Shown: positions 25,914 to 34,266 of the stretch, piece after piece
Layout: each line of letters begins with the position of its first letter
How positions within the stretch are numbered: position 1 is the first letter of the stretch
NCBI RefSeq assembly: GCF_014648995.1
Contig: NZ_BMSE01000007.1
Location: 248,001-312,000 of the forward strand
From: Streptomyces massasporeus
GTDB taxonomy: Bacteria > Actinomycetota > Actinomycetes > Streptomycetales > Streptomycetaceae
DNA length: 64,000 bases
Direction: 5' to 3'
Made by a program: the position numbers and the translations under genes
The notes under the pieces: generated by a model
Database searches by the model: none
The model's input: the letters and a program-made list of their open reading frames with translations, nothing else
Told to the model about the DNA's origin: nothing

Positions 25914-27602
25914 ATGATGGAGGGGGCGAAGGCCGCGGCCGAGTCGGCGGCCATGAGCGAGCGGACCAGCGGGCGACAGCCGGCGCGGAACGGCACGGCG
26001 GAGAAGGCCGGGCCGGCCCGCTCCGCCCTGCTGATGGCACTGGGCACGGTGGTGTCCCGGGCGTCGGGGCTGATCCGGCAGGTGCTTCAGGGGGCGGCAC
26101 TGGGCACAGGGCTGCTGGCGAGCACGTACAACACGGCGAACACCGTGCCGACCAGTCTGTACACCTTGGTGATCGGCGGCGCGCTCAACGCCGTGCTGGT
26201 GCCGCAACTGGTCCGGGCACGGGCCACCGACTCCGACGGCGGACGGGCCTACGAGCAACGGCTGGTGACGCTCGTGCTGTGCGTGCTGGCCGCGGGGACG
26301 GCACTGGCCGTGTGGGCCGCGCCGCAGATCGTGGGCCTGTACATGCGCGACACCGCGGACAGCCACGAGGCGTTCGAACTGACCGTGGTCTTCGCCCGGT
26401 TCCTCCTGCCGCAGGTCTTCTTCTACGGCCTGTTCGGCATCCTGGGGCAAGTGCTCAACGCCCGGGAGAAGTTCGGCGCGATGATGTGGACGCCCGTGCT
26501 GAACAACATCGTGCTGGTCGGCATGTTCGGCGCGTATCTGGGGCTGATGACGGTCCCGGACCGGGTGGAGGACATCACCGCGGCGCAGGTGCGGCTGCTG
26601 GGTCTGGGGACGACGGCCGGGATCGCGGTGCAGGCCCTCGCGCTGATCCCTTTCGTGCGCGCCACGGGCTTCCGGTTCCGGCCGCGCTTCGACTGGCGGG
26701 GAACCGGCCTGGGCAAGAGCGTCCATGCCGCGAAGTGGACACTGCTGTTCGTCCTGGTCAATCAGGTCGCGCTGACCGTGGTGACGAACCTCGCCAACGC
26801 CGCGGACCAGGCCCTGCCGGATGCCGGTGCCGGATACACGGCCTACATGTACGCCCAGACCATCTGGATGCTGCCGCAGTCGATGGTGACCGTCTCCCTG
26901 GTGACCGCCCTGTTGCCGCGGATGAGCAGGGCCGCCGCCGAGGGCCGGGTCCCCGAGCTGCGTGCCGATCTCTCACGGGCGCTTCGCGCCTCCGGTGTCG
27001 TCATCGTCCCGGCCGGCTTCCTCTTCCTGGCACTGGGCCCCTGGATCTCGACGCTGCTGTTCGCCCACGGCGCGGCCGACGCCGCCACCGCCCGGCCGCT
27101 GGGGCAGATGCTCCAGGTGTTCGGGCTCGGGCTGATCCCGTTCTCGGCGCAGTACCTCCTCCTGCGGGGCTTCTACGCCTTCGAGGACACCCGCACCCCG
27201 TTCTTCATGGCCACGTGGATCGCCACCGTGAACATCGCGCTGGTCACCGTCTGCCACCTGCTGCTGCCGGCGCGCTGGGCCGTGACCGGCATGGCCGGCG
27301 CCTACGCCCTGTCGTACCTGGCCGGGTTGACCGTCACGGCGCGGCGGTTGCGCGGGAGGCTGGGCGGCCGCCTCGACGACGGGGAGCTTCGGCGCACGTA
27401 CACGAAGCTGCTGTGCGCTGCCGCTCTCGCCGCGGGGCCCGCCTGGGGCACCGCACGGGCCTGCACCGCCTCGCTGGGTACGGGCATCTGGCCCACCGCG
27501 GTGAGTCTTGCCGCGGGGACGGCCGTGCTGGCGGCGGGATACCTGGCCCTGGGCCGCCTGATGAAGGTCGGCGAGCTGGGCGGTCTCGTCGGCCGGCGGT
27601 GA
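25914..27602 (+). CDS. MurJ/MviN-family lipid flippase paralogue
   Basis: 562-residue polytopic membrane protein of the MurJ (MVF) family, with about 13-14 predicted helices. MurJ flips lipid II across the membrane. Family segments include TVVSRASGLIRQ, YNTANTVPTSLY and LLRGFYAFEDTRTPFF. Streptomyces carries several paralogues, and nothing here shows that this one is the essential one. The ATG at 25914 lacks a clear ribosome site; a leaderless transcript or a later ATG (25953) is possible. The CDS stands alone between a terminator and the phosphatase region. Confidence 0.85.
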   Translation: MMEGAKAAAESAAMSERTSGRQPARNGTAEKAGPARSALLMALGTVVSRASGLIRQVLQGAALGTGLLASTYNTANTVPTSLYTLVIGGALNAVLVPQLVRARATDSDGGRAYEQRLVTLVLCVLAAGTALAVWAAPQIVGLYMRDTADSHEAFELTVVFARFLLPQVFFYGLFGILGQVLNAREKFGAMMWTPVLNNIVLVGMFGAYLGLMTVPDRVEDITAAQVRLLGLGTTAGIAVQALALIPFVRATGFRFRPRFDWRGTGLGKSVHAAKWTLLFVLVNQVALTVVTNLANAADQALPDAGAGYTAYMYAQTIWMLPQSMVTVSLVTALLPRMSRAAAEGRVPELRADLSRALRASGVVIVPAGFLFLALGPWISTLLFAHGAADAATARPLGQMLQVFGLGLIPFSAQYLLLRGFYAFEDTRTPFFMATWIATVNIALVTVCHLLLPARWAVTGMAGAYALSYLAGLTVTARRLRGRLGGRLDDGELRRTYTKLLCAAALAAGPAWGTARACTASLGTGIWPTAVSLAAGTAVLAAGYLALGRLMKVGELGGLVGRR

Positions 27603-27919
27603 CGGTGGCGTGGTGATCTCGATCTTCGTGCGGGTTGGGCCGTGCCGCGTCAGTTCGGCCGAGCGGCGTCCCGGCTCGCCGGGGTGCGTGATCGGAACCC
27701 GTCGGAGACGTCGGCCGAGCCGGCCGGGGCGTCCCATATGTCGCTGATATCCAGGTGTGCGAAGCTGTTGTTGGGTGCCCTGCCGCTCATGAGCGGCGTG
27801 GATCCGCCATGGGAGGCGCGACCCCGCGCCGCCGGTCCCGTGCCCGCGTCGTCGTCGCCTGAGTTCCGGGGACTCCCACCTGCCGGTGGCTGCGGCATGG
27901 ACGGGAGGTGGATGCGGAC
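27603..27919. promoter_or_regulatory. 317-base gap with a perfect 16-bp palindrome, upstream of the phosphatase gene
   Basis: GCCGCTCATGAGCGGC at 27782-27797 is an uninterrupted palindrome about 120 bases before the phosphatase start, a candidate operator. A 93-codon frame on the minus strand (27650-27931) has no ribosome site and I do not call it. No clear -35/-10 pair was found. Confidence 0.45.
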
Positions 27920-30900
27920 ATGCCCCATCACGGCGATGCCCGGGCCGCGGTCCCCGGTCTTCGGGCGCCGGGGAACGGGGGCACCGATCCGCCTCGTCCC
28001 GCTCCGGAGACGGCCGCGCGAGCGCGGCTGCTGGCGTTCGCCGGGGTGACGCTGGCGGCGGTGTACGTGCGCAGTGAGGACGGCGCGGAGCTCTGCCTGG
28101 TGGAGTCGGCCGGGGCCGAGTCCGGGCAGCGGTATCAGTTGCCGGGGCGGGTGGCGGTCTCGGATTCCGCGGGAGCTCCGGGCGCGGGGCCGAGCGCCTC
28201 CCCCGGGGCGGACTCACCTGCCGCTCCGCACGACGCTCCCACCTCGGTGCCGTCGGGCCCGACCGGCTCGGGGGACGGTTGTCCGGCCGTCGTCGAGGCG
28301 TTTCTGCGCGGGCGGGCCGTGTGGCTCGCGGGTGTGGTGCTTCCCGGGCGAGGGGAAGCCGCGGCCGCAGCCGTCCCGCTGGGAGCGCTGCCGCTGGGGG
28401 CCGCGGGCGGGTGGCTGGGCTGTCTCGTCGTGGTGGGAGAGGCCGGCGAAGGGTTCGGCGCCGAACAGCGGGAGTTCCTGGAGCGCTACGCCGAAGCCGT
28501 CGCCGAGCGGCTGCGCGGCGAGGCCGACCGGTCGGCGCCCGCACCACTGCTGGATTCGGCCCTGCGCGCCATGGGGGTCGGCTCCTTCGCCCTGTCGCCC
28601 GGCACCGGGCTGGTCGAGACGGATCCGGCCCTCCTCGAGCTCGTCGGCATCCCCGAGGGCGGTTTCGACGGCAAGACCGACACCCTGCTCTCCTGCAGCG
28701 TCCCGGAGGACGTCCCCGCGCTGATGTCGGTCATCGAGCCGTCCGCGCAGACCCCGGGCCGCCGTGAAATGGAGTTCCGGATCCGCCGGCCGACCGGGGA
28801 ACTGTGCTGGCTGCGGCTGAACTGCCGCGTGCTGAAGAGGCCCGACGGCACCCCTGAGCGGGTGCTGGGCGTGGTGAGCGCGGCGCCGGTGCTGCGCCGC
28901 AGCGCCAGCGACGTCGCCCGGATCCAGTGGCTGACGGCCGCGCTCGACGACGCCACGACCGTGCGAGACGTCAGCCGTGTGGTGGTCGCCGCGCTGCGCG
29001 AGCCGCTGGGTGCCGACCGGGTGGCACTCGCCGAACTGCTGGAGGACCGGCTGGCGGTCACCGTGCTCGATCCGCCGAGTGCCGGTGCCTGGCCGGAGCT
29101 GTGGCGGCGCGAGTGGCGCTCGGAGTGGCCCGACGCGCCGGTCACCGCCCTGCCCACACTCCAGGCGGCGCTGCGGGACGGGCGGATGAGCCTGTGGCCG
29201 GCGGGTTCCGTGCTGGAGGCCGGGCTCGCGGGGATCGGCCCCGGCGGTCTGGCGGTGCTGCCGCTGCCGGCCAAGAGCGGGGTGGCGGGGGTGTGCCTGG
29301 TCGGCTGGGACACCCCGCACGAGTTCGCCCCCGAGGAGCGGGCCCTGCTGACCGCGACCGCGGGGCTCGTCGGGCAGGCCCTGAAGCGCGCGCACGCCTA
29401 CGACGCCGAGCAGGAACTCGCGACGATGCTCCAGCGCAGCCTGCTGCCCCGCCGGCTCCCCCGGCTGCCCGGGGGCACCGCGGTGGCCCGCTATCTGCCG
29501 GCCCGGCGCGGGCTCCAGGTGGGCGGCGACTGGTACGACGTGATCGCGCTGTCGGAGAGCAAGGTGGCCCTGGTCATCGGGGATGTGCAGGGGCACAGCG
29601 CCGGGGCCGCGACGATCATGGGCCAGATGCGTACGGCGGTCAGGGCCTACGCCGTCGAGGGGCATCCGCCGGACGTGGTCGTCGCGCACGCCAACCGGCT
29701 GCTCGTCGGCATGGAGACGGACCTGTTCGCCACCTGCTGCTACGTCGAGCTCGACATGGAGGAGGGCAACGCGCTGTTCGTCCGGGCCGGGCATTTGGCC
29801 CCGCTCGTACGGCATCCCGACGGCAGCACCGCGGAGATCGCCGTCGAGGGCGGGCTCCCCCTGGGTGTCCTGGCGGACGCGGAGTTCCCGCTCACGGCAC
29901 TGGCGCTCGCCCCGGGCTCGGTGCTCGCGCTGGTGACGGACGGCCTGGTCGAGTCGGCGGATCTCCAGGTGGACGAGGGCATGCGGCTCGTCCGTCTGGC
30001 GCTCGCCGCGGCCGATCCCGCCGACCCCGGGCGGATGGCCGACGCGCTGCTCGGCGAGGACGGGCGCCGTGAGGACGACGTGGCGATCCTGCTGCTGCGC
30101 TACGACGGGATGCGGGTACGGCCGGTGCGGGCGGGCTGGGTGGTCTGGCGGCTGCCGGACGCGGTGATGCACGCCCGCAGGTTCAGTGCGCGCACGCTGC
30201 GTTCGTGGGGCATCGCGGACGAGGCCGACACCGTCCTGCTGGTGGTGTCGGAGCTGGTCACCAACGCGCTGGTGCACACGCAGGGCGCGGTCCGGGTGGA
30301 GCTGACCCTGGCGGCGGACCGGCTGCGGGTGACCGTGAGCGACTCCTCGCCCCGGGCGCCGGCCAAGCCGGTGGTCGTGGACTGGGAGTCGACGGGCGGC
30401 CGGGGGCTTTTCCTGGTCGAGGCCGTGTCGGCGGCCTGGGGGTCGGTGCCGGTGGGCGGCGGCAAGCAGGTGTGGAGCGAGATCGTCGTCACCCGCTCGG
30501 AACGGGAGACGGAGGACGGCGAGGAGCCGGACGAGGTGCCTGAGCCGGAAGAGGAGCGTAAGCCGGGCCGCGGCTGGGGCCTGGGCCGCGACCGGAGCTG
30601 GGGGCTGGGCCGGAACCGGGACCGCCGCAGGGCCCGCGACCAGGGCCGGCACCGTGACGACGACCGGGCGGCGGACCGCGACGGCGGATCAGCAGCGGAC
30701 CGCGCCGACGACCGCGCCACGGACCGCGACAGCGGCTCAGCTGCCGACCGCGACGACGACCGCGCCACGGACCCCGACAGCGGCTCAGCTGCCGACCGCG
30801 ACGACGACCGCGCCACGGACCCCGACCCCGACCGCGAGCGAGCGCCGGGCCGCAACGGCGAGCGGGAGGCTGGCCGCAGGGGCGAGCAGGCCGTGGGGCT

Positions 30901-30988
30901 CGACCGGGCCATGGAGCACATCGGCGACGGCGTCGAGGACCCTCCCCCGTCCTCGCGCCGGGCCCGGACCCACGAGGGAGGTCCCTGA
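27920..30988 (+). CDS. Multidomain PAS/GAF SpoIIE-type phosphatase with anti-sigma-kinase (HATPase) domain
   Basis: 1022-residue cytoplasmic signalling protein combining RsbU-like PP2C phosphatase and RsbW-like kinase activities. In order: a GAF-like N-terminus, a PAS region (about 210-320), a second GAF region (325-485), a SpoIIE phosphatase (496-727; GGDWYD, GDVQGHSA, LVTDGLVE) and an HATPase_c domain (733-857; ELVTNALVHT, GRGLFLVE). An acidic/arginine tail with 16-residue tandem repeats follows. Such proteins set anti-anti-sigma phosphorylation. The ATG at 27920 follows GGGAGG by 11 bases. Its TGA overlaps the next ATG (TGATG), coupling it to a sugar-binding lipoprotein, which is unusual and suggests the transporter or its ligand feeds into the switch. 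Confidence 0.9.
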   Translation: MPHHGDARAAVPGLRAPGNGGTDPPRPAPETAARARLLAFAGVTLAAVYVRSEDGAELCLVESAGAESGQRYQLPGRVAVSDSAGAPGAGPSASPGADSPAAPHDAPTSVPSGPTGSGDGCPAVVEAFLRGRAVWLAGVVLPGRGEAAAAAVPLGALPLGAAGGWLGCLVVVGEAGEGFGAEQREFLERYAEAVAERLRGEADRSAPAPLLDSALRAMGVGSFALSPGTGLVETDPALLELVGIPEGGFDGKTDTLLSCSVPEDVPALMSVIEPSAQTPGRREMEFRIRRPTGELCWLRLNCRVLKRPDGTPERVLGVVSAAPVLRRSASDVARIQWLTAALDDATTVRDVSRVVVAALREPLGADRVALAELLEDRLAVTVLDPPSAGAWPELWRREWRSEWPDAPVTALPTLQAALRDGRMSLWPAGSVLEAGLAGIGPGGLAVLPLPAKSGVAGVCLVGWDTPHEFAPEERALLTATAGLVGQALKRAHAYDAEQELATMLQRSLLPRRLPRLPGGTAVARYLPARRGLQVGGDWYDVIALSESKVALVIGDVQGHSAGAATIMGQMRTAVRAYAVEGHPPDVVVAHANRLLVGMETDLFATCCYVELDMEEGNALFVRAGHLAPLVRHPDGSTAEIAVEGGLPLGVLADAEFPLTALALAPGSVLALVTDGLVESADLQVDEGMRLVRLALAAADPADPGRMADALLGEDGRREDDVAILLLRYDGMRVRPVRAGWVVWRLPDAVMHARRFSARTLRSWGIADEADTVLLVVSELVTNALVHTQGAVRVELTLAADRLRVTVSDSSPRAPAKPVVVDWESTGGRGLFLVEAVSAAWGSVPVGGGKQVWSEIVVTRSERETEDGEEPDEVPEPEEERKPGRGWGLGRDRSWGLGRNRDRRRARDQGRHRDDDRAADRDGGSAADRADDRATDRDSGSAADRDDDRATDPDSGSAADRDDDRATDPDPDRERAPGRNGEREAGRRGEQAVGLDRAMEHIGDGVEDPPPSSRRARTHEGGP
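30658..30834 (+). repeat. 48-bp coding tandem repeat in the phosphatase tail
   Basis: About 3.6 copies of a 16-residue unit (consensus DDRATDRDSGSAADRD). The second and third copies are almost identical in DNA and the first is degenerate. The composition predicts a disordered, highly charged linker. Copy number could vary among strains. Confidence 0.85.
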
Positions 30989-32070
30989 TGCGTGGCGTCG
31001 GCCTGCGCGGCGTCGCCGGACTGCTGGCGGTCCTCCTGGCCGTCTCCCTCGCCGGGTGTACCGACAACGGCGGGGAGGGCGAGGGTGAGCTGACCATCGG
31101 GCTGCTGCTGCCGAGCCGGGCCGTGCCCCGCTGGGAGAAGTCCGACAAGCCGCTGATCGAGAAGCGGGTGAAGGAGCTGTGCGCCGAGTGCACGGTCGTG
31201 TACGCCAACGCCGAGAACGACGCGGCGAGCCAGCGGCAGCAGATGACCTCCATGATCACCCGGGGGGTCTCGGTCCTGATGCTGGACGTCGTCGACCCCA
31301 AGGCCCTGCGCTCGTCGGTCCGCGCGGCACAGCGCGAGGGCATCCCGGTCGTCGCCTACGACCGGCTCGCCGAGGGGCCGATCTCGGGCTTCGTCAGTTT
31401 CGACGGCGCCCAGGTCGGCAGGCTCCAGGGCCAGGCGCTCCTGGAGGGCATGGGGGCCCGGGCCGACGGCGGCGGTGTCGTCATGATGAACGGCGACCCC
31501 TCCAGCCCCAACGCAGCCTGGTACGAGGGCGGAGCCCGGTCCGTCCTCCAGGACGAGGTGCGGATCCTGAAGTCGTACAAGACCCTGGGGTGGCGCACGG
31601 AGAACGCGCACGACCACATGTCCGCCGCGATCAGCGACCTCGGCCCGAGCCGGATCGACGGGGTGCTCGCGGCCAACGACTCGATCGCGGCCGGTGTCGT
31701 CTCGGCCCTCAAGAGCGCCCGTGTCTCGCCGCTGCCCCCGGTCACCGGGCAGGACGCCGACCTCGACGCCGTGCAGCGCATCGTCAAGGGCGAGCAGTAC
31801 ATGACCGTCTACAAGCCGTTCCAGCTGGAGACCGAGGCGGCCGCCGCGATGGCCGTCGCCCTGGCGCGCGGCAACGACATCGACGCCCTGGTCACGACGA
31901 AGGTGGACAGCCCCACGACCGAGGACGTCCCGGCGATCCTGCTCACCCCGACCGCCGTGACGCGCGAGACGATCGGCCGGACGCTCGTGCGGGACGGCGT
32001 CTACACGATCGACCAGATCTGCACCCCCAAGCTCCGCCCGGCCTGCGACCGGGCCGGGCTCACCCGGTGA
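30988..32070 (+). CDS. XylF-like sugar-binding lipoprotein, paralogue coupled to the phosphatase
   Basis: 360-residue Peripla_BP_4 lipoprotein with lipobox SLAGC (Cys24). It is colinear with XylF at 3416-4528 and shares stretches such as VVAYDRLAEGPI, VTGQDA and VQRIVKGEQYM. The ATG at 30988 overlaps the stop of the SpoIIE/HATPase gene, so translation of sensor and receptor is linked. The stop overlaps a GTG, though the ATPase probably starts 18 bases later. Ligand is probably a pentose or similar monosaccharide; exact sugar unknown. Confidence 0.9.
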   Translation: MRGVGLRGVAGLLAVLLAVSLAGCTDNGGEGEGELTIGLLLPSRAVPRWEKSDKPLIEKRVKELCAECTVVYANAENDAASQRQQMTSMITRGVSVLMLDVVDPKALRSSVRAAQREGIPVVAYDRLAEGPISGFVSFDGAQVGRLQGQALLEGMGARADGGGVVMMNGDPSSPNAAWYEGGARSVLQDEVRILKSYKTLGWRTENAHDHMSAAISDLGPSRIDGVLAANDSIAAGVVSALKSARVSPLPPVTGQDADLDAVQRIVKGEQYMTVYKPFQLETEAAAAMAVALARGNDIDALVTTKVDSPTTEDVPAILLTPTAVTRETIGRTLVRDGVYTIDQICTPKLRPACDRAGLTR

Positions 32071-32084
32071 GCGAGGTGGTTACC

Positions 32085-32864
32085 GTGGCTCATCCCCCCG
32101 TACTGGCGTTGCGCGGCATCACCAAGCGCTTCGGCGGCGTCCAGGCGCTCGTGGACGTCGACCTCCAGGTCCGGGCCGGGGAGGTCGTGGCCCTGGCGGG
32201 CGACAACGGAGCAGGCAAGTCCACGCTGGTCAAGGTGATCTCCGGAGTCAGCCCCGCCGACCGGGGCATCATCGAGTGGGAGGGGCGCCCGGTGCAGGTC
32301 AAGCGCCCGCACGACGCCCACGCCCTGGGCATCGCGACCGTCTACCAGGACCTCGCCATGTGCGACAACCTGGACGTCGTCGGCAATCTCTTCCTCGGCC
32401 GCGAGATCGACCGGGTGGGCGTCCTCGACGAGGTCGAGATGGAGCGCCGGGCCCGCGATCTGATGCGCGCCCTGTCGATCCGCATCCCCGACGTGCGGAT
32501 GCCGGTCGCCGCGCTGTCGGCCGGGCAGCGGCAGGCCGTGGCGATCTCCCGCTCGCTGATGGGCGCGCCCAAGGTGTTGCTGCTCGACGAGCCGACCGCC
32601 GCCCTGGGGGTGGAGCAGACCAGTCATCTGCTCGACCTGATCGAGGGCGTGCGCGACCGCGGGATGGCGATCATCCTCATCAGTCACAACATGGGCGACA
32701 TCAAGGCCGTCGCTGACCGGGTCGCCGTGCTGCGGCTGGGCCGCAACAACGGTCTGTTCGACGTGAGCACCGTGACCCAGGAGCAGATCATCTCCTCGGT
32801 CACCGGGGCGGCGGACAACGCCGTGGCCCACCGTTCGAAGGGCGGCGAGGAGGCGTGGCCGTGA
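32085..32864 (+). CDS. CUT2 sugar ABC transporter ATP-binding protein (XylG paralogue)
   Basis: 259-residue single-domain ATPase with Walker A GDNGAGKST, Walker B VLLLDEPTAAL and ISHN. The signature is LSAGQRQ instead of the usual LSGGQ, a mild substitution that probably keeps activity. The GTG at 32085 is preferred because GAGG lies about 8 bases upstream and the N-terminus then aligns with XylG (PVLALRGITKRFGG); the GTG at 32067 overlapping the SBP stop is the alternative. Its stop overlaps the permease GTG (GTGA). Confidence 0.9.
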   Translation: MAHPPVLALRGITKRFGGVQALVDVDLQVRAGEVVALAGDNGAGKSTLVKVISGVSPADRGIIEWEGRPVQVKRPHDAHALGIATVYQDLAMCDNLDVVGNLFLGREIDRVGVLDEVEMERRARDLMRALSIRIPDVRMPVAALSAGQRQAVAISRSLMGAPKVLLLDEPTAALGVEQTSHLLDLIEGVRDRGMAIILISHNMGDIKAVADRVAVLRLGRNNGLFDVSTVTQEQIISSVTGAADNAVAHRSKGGEEAWP

Positions 32865-34159
32865 GCCGCGGCGGGCCGCACGGGGACGGCGGGCCCGCCG
32901 GGCCGGGCAGTGCCGGGCCGGTCACCACCACCCGCGAGCGACGCGCCGCCCACGGCTGGCAGGACAGCGTGCGGGAGTACGTCCGGGACCTCCGCGGTGG
33001 TGTGCGCGACGGCGAGCGGGGGCCGCTGCTGGTCATCGCCGGTCTGATCGTGATCTGGATCGTCTTCCAGGGGCTGGACGACAAGTTCCTCTCGCCGCGC
33101 AACCTGTCCAACCTCAGCGTGGACATCGTCGGGACCGGGCTGGTCGCCGTCGGCATCGTGTTCGTGCTGCTGATCCGGGAGATCGATCTGTCGGTCGGCT
33201 CGGTCAGCGGCCTGGCGGGGGCGGCGTTCGCCGTGCTGAACGTGAACCAAGGGGTGCCGGAGTGGCTGGCGGTGATCGTGGCGGTGGCCGCGGGCACGGC
33301 GGTGGGCGCCTTCCACGGGTTCTTCCACGCCTGGCTCGGCGTGCCCGCGTTCGTGGTGACGCTGGCCGGGCTGCTGATCTGGAACGGCCTGACGCTCTAC
33401 CTGCTGGGGGCGAGCGGCACGATCAACATCGACGAGGAGGGCCTGGTCGCCTCACTGACCAGCCGGCACTTCGGCAGCGACCTCGCGGCGTACGCGGTCG
33501 CGACGCTCGGCACGGGCGGGTACTTCCTGGCCGCCCGCCGCCGGCGGAGCCGCCACCTGGCGACCGGGATGCCCTACCGGCCCGGGGGCGAGATCTGGTT
33601 GCGCACCGGTCTCCTCGCGGTGGTCGCCTTCGCCGGGGCCCACACCCTCAACCGGTTCCAGGGACTGCCGCTCGCGCTGCTGATCTTCCTGGTGATCCTG
33701 GTCGTCTCGGACTACGTGCTGCGCCGCACCCGCTACGGGCGGCGGGTGTACGCGCTCGGCGGCGGGGTCGAGGCGGCGCGGCGGGCCGGCATCGGGGTGG
33801 AGCGGGTGCGGGTCGCCATGTTCATGGTGTCGGGGACGCTGGCCGCGTTCGGCGGGCTGTTCGTGGCGTCGGGGCTGACCTCGGCGAGCCCCACGACGGC
33901 GCGTGCCGCCGGTTCGGGGATGCTGCTGATCAACGCGATCGCGGCGGCCGTCATCGGCGGGACGAGTCTGTTCGGCGGGCGGGGCTCGCCCTGGTCGGTG
34001 CTGCTCGGTGTGGTGGTCATCCAGTCGATCGCCTCGGGCATGGGGCTGCTGGGGGTCCAGGACGCCGTGCAGTTCATGATCACCGGTGGGGTGCTGCTGG
34101 CCGCCGTGGCGGCCGACGCGCTGTCGCGGCGCGCTCAGGCCAGACGCGGCCGACCTTGA
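32861..34159 (+). CDS. CUT2 sugar ABC transporter permease (XylH paralogue)
   Basis: 432-residue permease of the BPD_transp_2 class with REIDLSVGSVSG and GGTSLFGGRG. A Gly/Pro-rich N-tail is unlike that of XylH. The GTG at 32861 has GGAGG 7 bases upstream and overlaps the ATPase stop. It completes a second full importer in the window. The last 17 bases of the gene are part of a 22-bp-period duplication that extends past the stop codon. Confidence 0.9.
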   Translation: MSRGGPHGDGGPAGPGSAGPVTTTRERRAAHGWQDSVREYVRDLRGGVRDGERGPLLVIAGLIVIWIVFQGLDDKFLSPRNLSNLSVDIVGTGLVAVGIVFVLLIREIDLSVGSVSGLAGAAFAVLNVNQGVPEWLAVIVAVAAGTAVGAFHGFFHAWLGVPAFVVTLAGLLIWNGLTLYLLGASGTINIDEEGLVASLTSRHFGSDLAAYAVATLGTGGYFLAARRRRSRHLATGMPYRPGGEIWLRTGLLAVVAFAGAHTLNRFQGLPLALLIFLVILVVSDYVLRRTRYGRRVYALGGGVEAARRAGIGVERVRVAMFMVSGTLAAFGGLFVASGLTSASPTTARAAGSGMLLINAIAAAVIGGTSLFGGRGSPWSVLLGVVVIQSIASGMGLLGVQDAVQFMITGGVLLAAVAADALSRRAQARRGRP

Positions 34160-34183
34160 GCCCGGACGCGGCCGACCTTGAGC
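34143..34183 (+). repeat. Two-copy 22-bp-period tandem repeat across the permease stop
   Basis: The 19-base word GACGCGGCCGACCTTGAGC occurs at 34143-34161 and again at 34165-34183. The first copy contains the TGA stop, so the second looks like a slippage duplication of the gene end. Confidence 0.9.
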
Positions 34184-34212
34184 GCAGACACACCGAAATT
34201 CACCCAAGATTC

Positions 34213-34228
34213 CATTTCATACGAAATG
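34213..34228. promoter_or_regulatory. Inverted repeat upstream of the orphan sugar-binding gene
   Basis: CATTTC-atac-GAAATG, perfect 6-bp arms, in an AT-rich patch 39 bases before the start codon. Candidate operator; regulator unknown. Confidence 0.45.
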
Positions 34229-34266
34229 CCTAACAAATGGCAAAGGTGGGTAAGGGCCGAGATGTC

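Noticed and set aside
27650..27931. 93-codon frame on the minus strand before the phosphatase gene
   Set aside because: No ribosome site, no family resemblance, and it overlaps the palindrome and the phosphatase ribosome site.
30658..30834. Short tandem repeats considered as a CRISPR array
   Set aside because: The repeats are contiguous without unique spacers, are in frame, and encode a 16-residue protein unit.
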